From Paenibacillus azoreducens (GTDB lineage Bacteria; Bacillota; Bacilli; Paenibacillales; Paenibacillaceae), in the NCBI RefSeq assembly GCF_021654775.1, contig NZ_AP025343.1:1302001-1366000 (forward strand): a stretch of 64,000 bases of DNA. Direction: 5' to 3'. The translations under genes were made by a program, and so were the position numbers. Under the pieces are notes generated by a model. That model was not told the DNA's origin. It made no database searches and saw only the letters and a list, made by a program, of their open reading frames with translations. This document shows, piece after piece, positions 57,101 through 63,539 of the stretch (its first letter is position 1; each line of letters begins with the position of its first letter).

Positions 57101-57433
57101 TCGGCAGCCGTTCAAGCCGGGATCGTGCAGGGCGTAAGCGAAACAAGCTTTGCGCCGGACGCTTTGATCAAACGGCAGGAAGCGGCAGCAATGGTCGTAC
57201 GCGCCTATAAGCTGGCGGGAGGGCAAATCGGCGGATCTGCTGGTGATGCGGCGTTTAACGATTTAGCCGCTTCGCCAGACTGGGTGCGGGAGGCCGTGCA
57301 ATCGGCATATGCCTCCGGGCTGATGCAGGGGCAATCGCCGCAGCTCTTCATACCGGAAGGGGCGGCAACCCGGGCGGAAAGCGCGCAAATCATCTACAAT
57401 ATGATGAGCAAGCTGAACCAAGCCGGAAAATAA
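51143..57433 (+). CDS. SLH-anchored phosphodiester glycosidase / metallophosphatase fusion
   Basis: A 2096-residue surface protein; AGGAGG precedes ATG 51143. Signal peptide to about residue 31. A phosphodiester glycosidase (NAGPA-type) domain spans about 70-400 with INGDFYD and ALNLDGGGSS. Two Ig-like domains (400-572), a carbohydrate-binding-like sandwich (573-735), another Ig-like domain (742-850), a cohesin-like domain (850-985), a carboxypeptidase-regulatory-like domain (985-1068), a purple-acid-phosphatase N-domain (1073-1175) and a calcineurin-like metallophosphatase (1180-1442; HVGDMVD, IGNHE, LNGHDH) follow. Then come two Big2 domains, the first interrupted by octapeptide repeats, a Gly/Ser/Pro linker, a pre-SLH domain and three SLH repeats (about 1910-2090). 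It could uncover a sugar phosphodiester and then remove phosphate, for example from teichoic acid or a phosphoglycan; the substrate is inference. Confidence 0.88.
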   Translation: MIRKRTKKMWSALLGGTMILSMLLPVQQVLAESAGLAAEGNVIDERQAQIGPGATYTWRAMKLDRGLEKLHMVEFNPKNKALTLEPGLADGKVYGMQGVSKMASDVDRPGNRVIAGINGDFYDMSNGVPLGMFMGSGKMLVSPPDDWFAFGLKADGTTLYGTSPKLEKSLLIGGETAELSAINRTRGNQDLVLYTPDFNGTTMTNDMGDEVVLNVVKGEVKSGQTLQLKVEQIHKDKGNTPIAEGKVVLSAAGKQRDTLSGLKAGDEVSISLKLQDDWSDVTMAIGGSALLVIDGQIQPSSDPAAHPRTAVGTKADGSVVLLEIDGRQPGFSEGVTLDELARIMKDMGVVNALNLDGGGSSTFIARMPGERDRKLLNSPSDGGERKTANGILLVNKVPEGAADKLVIQPELQRVLAGSAVSFKAAAVDANLHPAAFSGPLQWSVSPEIGMLDDQGIFTAGTQAGLADIAVTAGELGGKGKVEVVDTLTELSFGDTVKSFAPGKSEKLKVTALRNGQTIQADNGQLEWRVEGPIGSIDENGVFTATDKTEQSGKIIVSYKGIEASVDVNIGLPPVVLEDFEHGLDRYLPSAGAQFKTSKISVETDEDLVRFGNGSLKLEYDFTGMPGTSGAYLQTKSTADNIMIPGYPEKIGMWVYGDGKAHWLRAQLRDSKGTIALDLTSQETGVDWVGWKYVEADVPKGRTLPLTMDMPVRYMEPSGAKKDAGVIYVDQIRALYGPNEDDMEPPILKNFSPAEGETVHTNQPLIKVYGEDAGYDPVKHPGTTLIDPDSIRFDLDGVRVQHTLYPPEGRIYYTPGTPLADGVHQAKVSVKDLSGNRTTEAWTFNVDTGSSKITYDTPKNIYAGNTYSVDFKGVKASGLKDGRIKLAFDMSKVENLRFVPGNKLKASQVQADIDSNTGTVALTLIGLHEASLNDEDLIGQIQYDVKKDVVGTHTVQFVSGSVSFVGTGNVNYTFFGLPLSSEIKSGLTLSWNEDGNVQGSETVFRVKEEAGAPVEGAQILADGSSIGTTDAQGELKTRALTAEAKTYKVQAVKDNLFSPVAEFKVSPLSGSEAPYNINVSMGEDPSSSRGFTWHTHPGTEPTVVEIAKQSEFSGFDQANVQKIDGTSYLYQTLDLGTVRVHKATAQGLEPGTVYVYRVGDGQGNESPQGTFKTAEVSGEHTKFLYFADSQAGDLPGYKLWGNTVQKAAQNTPDAEFMVHVGDMVDKGFNEQEWKWWFGEAQGALMNTTLVGAIGNHEVMGTKGNNDFLAHFNQPGNGLESLKGSHFSFDYKNIHFIVLNSEYQYEEQQQWLERDLAATTKKWKIAIFHRGPYGSVYDTADIRRLWAPVLEKHQVDLVLNGHDHIYLRTYPMMNNQIVDDGQGTTYVVAGSTGPKFYSLTKRDWQRVTDDEATQMYASVEVDGDQLKFMTKTVGGRVVDEFTLSKQTLAPEEIDIEQQDVQLAVGQTYQLTANVKPEQANKSVTWSVYSSDPADQEISESVHQEISEPVDQEISDPADREISEPADREISEPVDQEISEPADQGVVTVSAEGLVTARGLGTAVVRATSTINPDVYGETTITVNRVPEGAIESLSIKGKEKLKIGETDRAVTEAVYQDGTRVQLLEGVSYASSDSNIASVNEQGLVTALSAGTTVISAAYNSLQAEYVLNVQAPELPRPPGGGEGNGGGGNSNSGSENSGGGSTEQVAPPIQPPVKPEPLPEKKEGTWNVTESELSTLAAKGEVAFKTDQPFEELILPGNAASLLQNKPVSIYAGNVSLTIPSGLFGSLNERVPAGQLDGGKIKLSLNRISGNEQAQWLTAAEHTAGVSIRAVSDMLKLSLSVIAKDGTVYSLTELKKPIALTLKASSDANLKLAGMYSLTNSGTPKYIGGALESGNLKSDISSLVPAYAVLEYRRDFADTASHWASGVIRELAAKHMIEGVSGGRFAPDQPVTRAEMTAMLVRLLDLKGGGTAPFKDVAADRWYAEAVSAAVQAGIVQGVSETSFAPDALIKRQEAAAMVVRAYKLAGGQIGGSAGDAAFNDLAASPDWVREAVQSAYASGLMQGQSPQLFIPEGAATRAESAQIIYNMMSKLNQAGK
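55610..55770 (+). repeat. In-frame 24-bp minisatellite, 6.7 copies
   Basis: Units such as CCTGTAGATCAGGAAATC encode the octapeptide PVDQEISE with A/V, Q/R and E/D variants. They sit inside a Big2 domain between NKSVTWSVYSSD and VVTVSAEG, where a normal domain has a short loop. Confidence 0.93.
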
Positions 57434-57446
57434 CAAGAGACAAAAA

Positions 57447-57480
57447 AGCGGCAGGGCCCAAAATGAGGGTCCTGCCGCTG
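57447..57480. terminator. Hairpin after the fusion protein gene
   Basis: AGCGGCAGGGCCC pairs with GGTCCTGCCGCT (one wobble). An A run precedes it, so the T run is on the minus-strand side; on the plus strand it is followed only by GGCGCTTCTT. Weak as a plus-strand terminator. Nothing else is seen up to 57727. Confidence 0.55.
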
Positions 57481-57727
57481 GCGCTTCTTGACGTAATCCG
57501 CTGGATTGCTGCGGTACTGAGCCTTTTGTCTGGTATCCGAAAGCTTTATCGTTTTATCAACTTTAACTCCCAGAAAATTTATAACCATGCAACAATCTTT
57601 ACCCCCTTATATCTGCATTAATCCTAATTATTTTCCTAAACATTTCCGATATTTTTCTATAGATTGTATTTTTTTCAGAAACCATACAAATAGACAGTCC
57701 ATTTTGCCTAAAAAGGAGTGGAAGACC

Positions 57728-58285
57728 ATGTTTAAACGGGTAGAGAATGAACTGGAGCTGGCTATGTTTAACGGGATTTGGACGACCGTGTGGCTGGAAA
57801 AAGGATTCGAACTTGAATTTTCCGAGAAAGTTCTGGAAAGATACGTGGTCGTTACGGATGAAGGGCATTATGTCGGGACCACGGAGATCAAACCTTACGG
57901 CAGCGAAAGTCCGATCAACGATGCGGCCCCCTTTGTTCGGCATCCCAAGATCATAAACGCAGTAGGCGCCGTTGCCGAAATCGATAAAATGGCGCTCCTT
58001 CGCACCTACCGTGGCCATTTCATATCGGATTTGCTGTCTGCTTTGGTGGAGTTTGGCGAGCGGAATAAACTGAAATATTTTGTCACACTGCTTGAACCGG
58101 TGCTTCTGCGGGCGCTGCGGATCACGTTTCAGGTGCCGCTGGAGAAAGTATCGCATAAAGTGTTTTACAAGGGCGACTATGTCGTTCCAGCGATTGTGGA
58201 TGCCGAGGAAGTGTACACCCACAAAGAACGTTACCCATGGCTTGCGCTCCCTCTAGGCGCTGCGCAGACAGGGACAAGCACTTAA
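57728..58285 (+). CDS. LuxI/FeeM-like acyltransferase (GNAT fold)
   Basis: A 185-residue cytoplasmic protein. ATG 57728 has AAAGGAG upstream; the longer frame from 57587 lacks a ribosome site. The pattern YVVVTDEGHYVGTTEIKPY, then VAEIDKMALLRTYRG, LLSALVEFG--NKLKYFV and RALRITFQVPLEKVSHKVFY fits the fold shared by acyl-homoserine lactone synthases and N-acyl amino acid synthases: an E-x-D core, an R-G strand and a substrate tail. It could make an N-acylated signal or lipid, or be an ordinary acetyltransferase. A chemoreceptor gene follows 46 bases later in the same direction. Substrates are unknown. Confidence 0.6.
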   Translation: MFKRVENELELAMFNGIWTTVWLEKGFELEFSEKVLERYVVVTDEGHYVGTTEIKPYGSESPINDAAPFVRHPKIINAVGAVAEIDKMALLRTYRGHFISDLLSALVEFGERNKLKYFVTLLEPVLLRALRITFQVPLEKVSHKVFYKGDYVVPAIVDAEEVYTHKERYPWLALPLGAAQTGTST

Positions 58286-58331
58286 CCAGCACGAAGGAAT
58301 AATACATATTAGACAGAAAGGGTAAGAAAAA

Positions 58332-59816
58332 ATGAAAAATGGAGTTCTCACCGAGCTCGATAAGCGCAATCGCCTGTTCGTCAAAATTTTGTGGGTGATG
58401 CTGGCTCTCGGCGTGGTTACGGATTTGGCGATTGGATTGGGCATGAACATGATTATGCTGCTTGCAGGCGTTGGGATCGTTACCTGCGGTGCTGCCACAT
58501 TTATGACTTACCGCCGTTTATTGGTGTCCTACATCAAATATTTCGTGTCCTGCATTTTTACCTTGATCATATTGCTGCTGATTGTGTCTGATCCCCACCC
58601 GATCATCAGCACGTATTTTCTGGTTTACGTGAGTTTGGCTGTCATGACGCTGTATGCGGACTACAAGCCGATCATTTTCACGGGGATTTTGGGAGCGGCG
58701 GTGACTACATATTTATATGTAACGCCGGATATTCGAGACCAGCTGTTTCGGGGAGAGTCGCTTGTTTATTTATACCTTTACCTTGCGTTTGCGACAGCGG
58801 CTCTGGCCTTTTCAGCAGGATTCAGCCAACGTTTGCAGCGTCAGGTGAAGGCGAAACAGCAAGAGACGCTGGAGGCCAAACTTACCGTGGACGGCTTGCT
58901 GGATCAGTTGAAAGTTTCGGTCCTGGTACTCAATGAATTCAGTGCCAATCAACAGGAAGGGGTCCGGACGACCGGGGATATCTCCAAAGAGGTGACGCAC
59001 ACCTTCTCCGAAATGTCGTCATCCATCGAGAAGCAAACGGACAATATTATGAATATTAACGATACGACCCAACTGATGAATGAGGGTGTCGGACAGCTGC
59101 TTGAAGGAACGGGCCGGCTGCAGAACTATGCGTCGGACAACGCCGAGCTGACAGAGCGGAGCAGCAGGCAGATCGGAGTTCTGTCCGGCGAAGTGGAAAG
59201 CGTGCATCAGATGATTGATCAGACGGTTGAAAAAATGCAGCTGCTGAGTCAAGAAAATGAACGCGTCGGCTCGATCGTTTCGGTCATCCGTGAGATTGCC
59301 GAGCAGACGAATCTGCTTGCGCTGAATGCCGCGATAGAAGCGGCCCGTGCCGGAGAGCATGGTCAGGGGTTCGCGGTCGTGTCCGGGGAAGTCCGGAAGC
59401 TCGCGGATAATTCGGCCAAAGCTGCGGCTGAGATCGGGGAGATTCTCTCCGGAATCCGTGATCAGATCCATGTGGTGCATGAGCAGGTTCTCCAAGGCCA
59501 AGCTGCCGTCACCACCAGCAGCAAGGTTTCGCAGGAAGTGAAGCAATTGATCGGAAGCATCCATGAAAATATGGAAATGGTAAAGGAACATGCTTACACC
59601 GTGGGCGGTTCTGCAGATCATCTTCATAAGCGGCAAATGGATATCGCCGACAACATGGCCCAAATTGCGGCCGCAACGCAGCAAAATATGGCTTCGGTTG
59701 AAGAGATGCATGGAAGCATGCGCAGCCAGGATGCGAAGATCGGCGAGATGGTCAAAGATTTTGCCCGATTGGATCAGTTGATCTCCGATATGAAGCTGTT
59801 GGTGTCCAAGCATTAA
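58332..59816 (+). CDS. Methyl-accepting chemotaxis protein with a membrane-embedded sensor
   Basis: A 494-residue chemoreceptor. The first ~165 residues hold about six membrane helices with very short loops and no extracellular ligand domain or HAMP. A coiled-coil region then leads to the conserved hairpin tip [30 protein letters not shown], which binds CheA/CheW. AGAAAGGG precedes ATG 58332. The sensor type suggests detection of a lipophilic compound or a membrane or energy state rather than a soluble sugar. Close linkage to the acyltransferase gene allows the idea that they make and sense a lipid-like signal; this is inference. Confidence 0.93.
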   Translation: MKNGVLTELDKRNRLFVKILWVMLALGVVTDLAIGLGMNMIMLLAGVGIVTCGAATFMTYRRLLVSYIKYFVSCIFTLIILLLIVSDPHPIISTYFLVYVSLAVMTLYADYKPIIFTGILGAAVTTYLYVTPDIRDQLFRGESLVYLYLYLAFATAALAFSAGFSQRLQRQVKAKQQETLEAKLTVDGLLDQLKVSVLVLNEFSANQQEGVRTTGDISKEVTHTFSEMSSSIEKQTDNIMNINDTTQLMNEGVGQLLEGTGRLQNYASDNAELTERSSRQIGVLSGEVESVHQMIDQTVEKMQLLSQENERVGSIVSVIREIAEQTNLLALNAAIEAARAGEHGQGFAVVSGEVRKLADNSAKAAAEIGEILSGIRDQIHVVHEQVLQGQAAVTTSSKVSQEVKQLIGSIHENMEMVKEHAYTVGGSADHLHKRQMDIADNMAQIAAATQQNMASVEEMHGSMRSQDAKIGEMVKDFARLDQLISDMKLLVSKH

Positions 59817-60187
59817 ATTCGAATTTTTATAACCATTTCATTGGCGGATCATATTCCTCTATTCTTATCATACGCGGACTTTTCGGTTCAGCGGGAACCA
59901 CACTCCAATCCTTGCTGAATCCGGGAGGTCCCGTTATTTTGACACCCCACAATCCTCCTATTTCTCTCAAATAATCTCCACACGATACTCGTTCGTTACC
60001 ACACTATTTCTGCACATACATATTCTTCATGGATTTCTTTGTTACAGCTTTCTTCATATTCTGATCTACCGTGACTCGCTTCTATCTTAACGTAATTAGC
60101 CAGAAGTCTTCGACGCTTGGGTAAGTAGGGACAATGGCGCCGCTTTGGAATAAGGTTCCCTTGGGCAGTTCGAAGTCCGTCATTCTA

Positions 60188-60233
60188 CGGGGAACATTTT
60201 TTAACTTTATGGGAATATATGTTCCCGTTTTTC
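60188..60233 (+). terminator. Hairpin with T run in the gap after the chemoreceptor
   Basis: CGGGGAACAT (60188) pairs with ATGTTCCCG (60219-60227) with one bulge, and TTTTTC follows. The rest of the 670-bp gap 59817-60484 shows no gene. Confidence 0.6.
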
Positions 60234-60303
60234 TTAATTATGTGCTATTATAAAAATAAAGTACATGCCTATGAAGTTAGACCGTATCAAAAATTGAAGA
60301 AGT

Positions 60304-60333
60304 TTGTCGAGTTTTTGTCTATTTCCTTATGAT
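60304..60333 (+). promoter_or_regulatory. Candidate promoter of the MinD-like gene
   Basis: TTGTCG, an 18-base spacer and TATGAT. It leaves an untranslated leader of about 145 bases containing a CCAGC-AAG-GCTGG hairpin at about 60363. I recognise no riboswitch class in it. Confidence 0.45.
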
Positions 60334-60484
60334 AAATTGTAAAGATTGTAATGAAAGCATCACCAGCAAGGCTGGGTCAGCTCAAACCCCATATCAGGAT
60401 GGCGCGATTCCCCCTATACATGCCGTCCCGGATGGATGGTTGAACTAAGCATGTATCTTAGGTTTAGAAGGATGTGTTGCTTCG

Positions 60485-61291
60485 ATGGCAAGAGTTATCA
60501 GTATTACTTCAGGCAAAGGCGGGGTGGGCAAAACGACGATTACGGCTAACTTGGGTACATCCCTTGCTTGCCTGGAACAAAAAGTTTGTTTGATCGATGC
60601 CGATTTCGGCCTGCGAAATTTGGACATTCCTCTTGGTCTGAGCAGCAGGCTAAATTATGATATTTCGGATTTTATATCGGGCAGCTGCGATTTGCAGCAA
60701 GTGACCGTCAAAGACAAACGCCTTCCCAATCTCTCTTTGATCTCTTGCAGTATGGATGCGGATCATCACTATGATCCGGAGCTTTTTCGCGATGTAATCC
60801 AATACATCGGCCAGGACTATGATTACGTGCTGATCGATTCTCCCGCCGGGATCGAGAACGGATTCCGCAATGCCGCCCACGCTGCCGACGAGGCCATTAT
60901 CGTTACGACTCCGAACCGAACGGCGTTACAGGATGCGGATCGCGTGATCGGTTTGCTGGGAGATCTCATTCCGACATCCCCGCAGCTTATTGTTAACATG
61001 GCGGACGATCCGTCAGATCCGTCTTTAAGCATAGAACAGATTATCAATGTTCTTAATATCGGGCTCATTGGATTGGTGCAATTGGATCTGGAAATTATGC
61101 GTTCGGTCGCCAAAGGCACCCCCATCGCGCTGGACCCCGAGCTCGAGAGCGGTCAACGCTTCCGGCATATCGCCCGGAATATCGTAAATAATTTACAGGA
61201 ATCATACCCTCCGGAAAAAACGAAAAAGAAACATAAAAGCATCTTTTCTTTTTCCAAAGGAATACGGTGGAGGCAGAGCAATTCGATGTAG
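60485..61291 (+). CDS. MinD/ParA-family ATPase (MinD paralogue)
   Basis: A 268-residue deviant-Walker ATPase. The P-loop is SGKGGVGKTT (residues 9-18), followed by CLIDADFGLRNLDIPLGL and VLIDSPAGIENGFRNA, very close to MinD. Differences from the division protein: the region before the C-terminus lacks the usual Asn-Arg (IVNMADD instead of IVNR), and the tail is a long basic stretch (KTKKKHKSIFSFSKGIRWRQ) that could bind membrane like MinD's amphipathic helix. No minC lies next to it. It may position some other polar structure rather than the septum. AGAAGGATG upstream of ATG 60485 is a moderate ribosome site. Confidence 0.8.
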   Translation: MARVISITSGKGGVGKTTITANLGTSLACLEQKVCLIDADFGLRNLDIPLGLSSRLNYDISDFISGSCDLQQVTVKDKRLPNLSLISCSMDADHHYDPELFRDVIQYIGQDYDYVLIDSPAGIENGFRNAAHAADEAIIVTTPNRTALQDADRVIGLLGDLIPTSPQLIVNMADDPSDPSLSIEQIINVLNIGLIGLVQLDLEIMRSVAKGTPIALDPELESGQRFRHIARNIVNNLQESYPPEKTKKKHKSIFSFSKGIRWRQSNSM

Positions 61292-61437
61292 CGATTTAGG
61301 CTAGTCTTTAAAGCGATTAGGTTAGTCTTTAATATGAATGAAAACGAAGCATTATAGTTAATACGGAATATTTCGGGTTGGCGCGCCCTGCTTTAATAAC
61401 GAACAAACTTGCGTACCATGAGCGAGATTAGTCATGA

Positions 61438-61479
61438 AATGAGCATCTGGAGAAAAGCTCCGGACGCTCATTCTTTTTA
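61438..61479 (+). terminator. Rho-independent terminator
   Basis: AATGAGC-TC-GGAG pairs with CTCC-GA-GCTCATT around an AAAAG-type loop, then TCTTTTTAT. It lies in the 394-bp gap after the MinD-like gene. Confidence 0.85.
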
Positions 61480-61586
61480 TATACTTCAGGATATTGCAAA
61501 ATCCTCGCTTAAGCGGTGAAACGTGTTCAATGTTCCCAAGCGATTTTTTTAATTCTCGGCTGCGGGTAGCGCAAACAATCCGGGAT

Positions 61587-61615
61587 TTGACATACTTAAC
61601 TGTGTTTAGTATGAT
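61587..61615 (+). promoter_or_regulatory. Sigma-A promoter of the IDEAL-domain gene
   Basis: TTGACA (61587-61592), a 17-base spacer and TATGAT (61610-61615): near-consensus, 71 bases before the start codon. Confidence 0.82.
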
Positions 61616-61685
61616 TACAGTAAAAATTTTAATGTGAATAATTTGGTTACAGTTTGTATATACTATAAGCTAAGGCGGTGGGGAA

Positions 61686-62060
61686 ATGATGAAATTCGAA
61701 ATCAGCGATTGGGTCCAAGGGAAAACGGTAGATGGAGAGTTCATTCAGGGATACATTGAAACGACGGATGACCAGCGGGAGCTCGTGCGGGTACGCGTCG
61801 TGCAATCGGATCATGAAGCGGCGGTCGGCAAAGCCGTTACGGTGCACAGTTCCTGGCTGAAACAGCTTCCTCTCAACTCCCTGAATGACCGGAAAAATAT
61901 TGAAAGCTTAATTGATCTTGCTCTAGCAACCTATGACGAAACATGGTTTAACGAATTGTCGGACCGGCTAAGCAGCCTGCAGCATGAAGGCAAAAGCAAA
62001 CCTAAATCCCGTGTTCGCGGATCGCTGATCAATCGTTTGGGCTTGTACGAAAATAAATAA
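61686..62060 (+). CDS. IDEAL-domain protein
   Basis: A 124-residue cytoplasmic protein. The N-terminal half is a small beta-rich domain (FEISDWVQGKTVDGEFIQGY, then VRVRVVQSDHEAAVGKAVTV). The C-terminal half has the IDEAL helix (SLIDLALATYDETWFNELSDRL, about residues 76-97) and a basic tail. IDEAL domains occur in small Bacillota proteins, some of which bind regulators, but their role is mostly unclear. GGTGGGG precedes the tandem ATG start (61686/61689). It is a single-gene unit with its own promoter and terminator. Confidence 0.8.
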   Translation: MMKFEISDWVQGKTVDGEFIQGYIETTDDQRELVRVRVVQSDHEAAVGKAVTVHSSWLKQLPLNSLNDRKNIESLIDLALATYDETWFNELSDRLSSLQHEGKSKPKSRVRGSLINRLGLYENK

Positions 62061-62066
62061 AAGAAG

Positions 62067-62107
62067 GGAAGCGCTGGAGCAAAATCCGGCGCTTCGTTTT
62101 TTTTAGC
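62067..62107 (+). terminator. Rho-independent terminator
   Basis: GAAGCGCTGGA pairs with TCCGGCGCTTC around GCAAAA and is followed by GTTTTTTTT, directly after the IDEAL gene. Confidence 0.92.
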
Positions 62108-62264
62108 AGTATAGAATTTATAAGTTTTTTTGGGGGTCCCCGCAAAGTATTTGGAATAAGCATCGAAGCATAGGCTCCACTTTGTGGGGTTATTTTACCC
62201 ATATAAATAATACGGCGGGAGACACGGTGCTGATTTTAAAGGATGCCAACCTTTCCGAATCGTA

Positions 62265-62273
62265 TGTTATAAT
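62265..62273 (+). promoter_or_regulatory. Extended -10 promoter of the CYTH gene
   Basis: TGTTATAAT, a perfect -10 with the TGN extension, about 120 bases before the CYTH start. No good -35 is needed or seen. Confidence 0.5.
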
Positions 62274-62394
62274 GTCATGTAAATTATTGACGGAATCTAT
62301 CCCAAAATCAGTAGGCGGACATGCTGCCTCAACCGAAGAATATATCGGTACTAGGAATAACGCAGGCAACTCGAAATGAACTGGAGGAAAAACG

Positions 62395-62895
62395 ATGGGG
62401 CTGGAGATTGAACGTAAATTTTTGCTGCCGGAGTACCCGGCCGATTTGATAAGGGAACATGAGATCCGGATCGAAAAGGAGCAGCTGATCGACCAGACAT
62501 ACCTGGCTATACACGGGGATCAGGAGCTAAGGGTCCGCAAAATCCAGGATTTGACGAGCAAGCAGGTAGAGTACACGCACACCTTCAAAAAGGGCCATGG
62601 CATCGCGCGTGAGGAAGTGGAGTATTCCATCTCCGAAGGACTTTATGAGCAAATGATCAATGCGCACCAAGCTGTGCCGCTTATTAAAAAGCGGACCACG
62701 GCGGTTTGGGGAGACAAAGTGATCGAAATCGACGATTACGAGCAGATACAGCTGTTGGTGCTGGAAGTGGAATTCGCTTCGGTCGAAGAGGCGGAAAACT
62801 TCAACGCCCCCGGGTGGTTCGGGAAAGATATCAGCTCGGAAAAGCAGTATAGCAATAAAAAAGTATGGCAGGAGCTTCAAGCACGGAAGGGGTAA
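62395..62895 (+). CDS. CYTH-domain protein (triphosphate tunnel family)
   Basis: A 166-residue cytoplasmic protein. The family signature E-x-E-x-K is at E4-I-E6-R-K8, followed by the expected strands ELRVRKI, VEYTHTFKKG, REEVEYSIS, VIEIDDYE and LLVLEVEF. CYTH proteins bind triphosphates with divalent metal in a beta tunnel and include class IV adenylate cyclases, thiamine triphosphatases and inorganic triphosphatases. Most Bacillota members are of unknown use, and triphosphatase is the likeliest activity. TGGAGGAAAAAC precedes ATG 62395. A single-gene unit. Confidence 0.88.
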   Translation: MGLEIERKFLLPEYPADLIREHEIRIEKEQLIDQTYLAIHGDQELRVRKIQDLTSKQVEYTHTFKKGHGIAREEVEYSISEGLYEQMINAHQAVPLIKKRTTAVWGDKVIEIDDYEQIQLLVLEVEFASVEEAENFNAPGWFGKDISSEKQYSNKKVWQELQARKG

Positions 62896-63015
62896 CAGAA
62901 ATCGTGGGGCGGATCCGGGCGTCTTGCCGAGGTGTCTGGCAACCATAGAATCAAACCGAAATCCAAAACCCTCGCTTAGAGACGTTGATCCTCCCTTTGG
63001 ATTTATTCGAAAATA

Positions 63016-63067
63016 GATAAAAAAGCAAAGCGCTGGAACGAAATCCCGCGTTTTGCTTTTTTTTTGA
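63016..63067 (+). terminator. Rho-independent terminator after the CYTH gene
   Basis: AAAAAAGCAAAGCGC-GG pairs, with small mismatches, with CCGCGTTTTGCTTTTTT and ends in nine T. It lies about 120 bases after the stop. The remainder of 62896-63311 shows no gene. Confidence 0.85.
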
Positions 63068-63311
63068 ATTTGGGCGGTTGGCATTCAGACCCGCATAATG
63101 GCTTTTGCAATTTTGGCGGGGAAAGAGCGAAAATTGATTTGGCCTTGCCAAGACCGCCTCCGAAAAGATAGGTTATTGCACAGTTATATGCGTATTAGCG
63201 AAAAATATCCTCTAGGCAACGGAATTGTCTTAATAGAAAATAAGTGGGTTTCTTGCAGTTTTTTGTAGGGGAATGTCGGAAATACGTCATGGAAGATATG
63301 CAGAAATGCCG

Positions 63312-63340
63312 ATGACAAAATACGGTTAATCCGCTATGAT
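63312..63340 (+). promoter_or_regulatory. Promoter of the cobalamin riboswitch
   Basis: ATGACA, a 17-base spacer and TATGAT (63335-63340), starting a transcript about 20 bases before the aptamer. Confidence 0.65.
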
Positions 63341-63363
63341 GGGCATTAAATCGAATATCTCAA

Positions 63364-63539
63364 ATAGGTGCCAAATGATGGATGCGTTTTGGAATGGATT
63401 CATCGGTTGGTTAAAAGGGAAGCGGGTGCAAATCCCGCGCGGTCCCGCCGCTGTGTAAGAGGAGTCCTTGCAAAAAGACCACTGGGAAACCGGGAAGGTT
63501 GCAAGGGTGATGATGCTTGAGCCAGAATACCTGCCTATT
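63364..63539 (+). ncRNA. Cobalamin (B12) riboswitch
   Basis: Conserved blocks appear in order: GGTTAAAAGGGAA, GGGTGCAAATCCCGCGCGG, CCCGCCGCTGTG, CCACTGGGAAACCGGGAAGG, GATGATGCTTGAGCCAGAA and TACCTGCC. ATAGG at the start pairs with CCTAT at the end to close P1. It is the B12 box element that normally controls cobalamin uptake or synthesis genes. The next sequence on this strand is an insertion element in the opposite direction, so the regulated gene is not in view. Confidence 0.95.

Noticed and set aside
60349..60484. Possible riboswitch in the leader of the MinD-like gene
   Set aside because: A small hairpin is visible, but the conserved blocks of the riboswitch classes I know (c-di-GMP, c-di-AMP, preQ1, purine, cobalamin) are absent.
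62182..62379. 65-residue plus-strand frame before the CYTH gene
   Set aside because: TTG start without ribosome site; it contains the extended -10 promoter of the next gene.
63200..63213. GAAAAATATCCTCT, similar to half-site 2 of the regulon operator
   Set aside because: No partner half-site 20 bp upstream and no -10 box 38 bp downstream, so it is probably chance.
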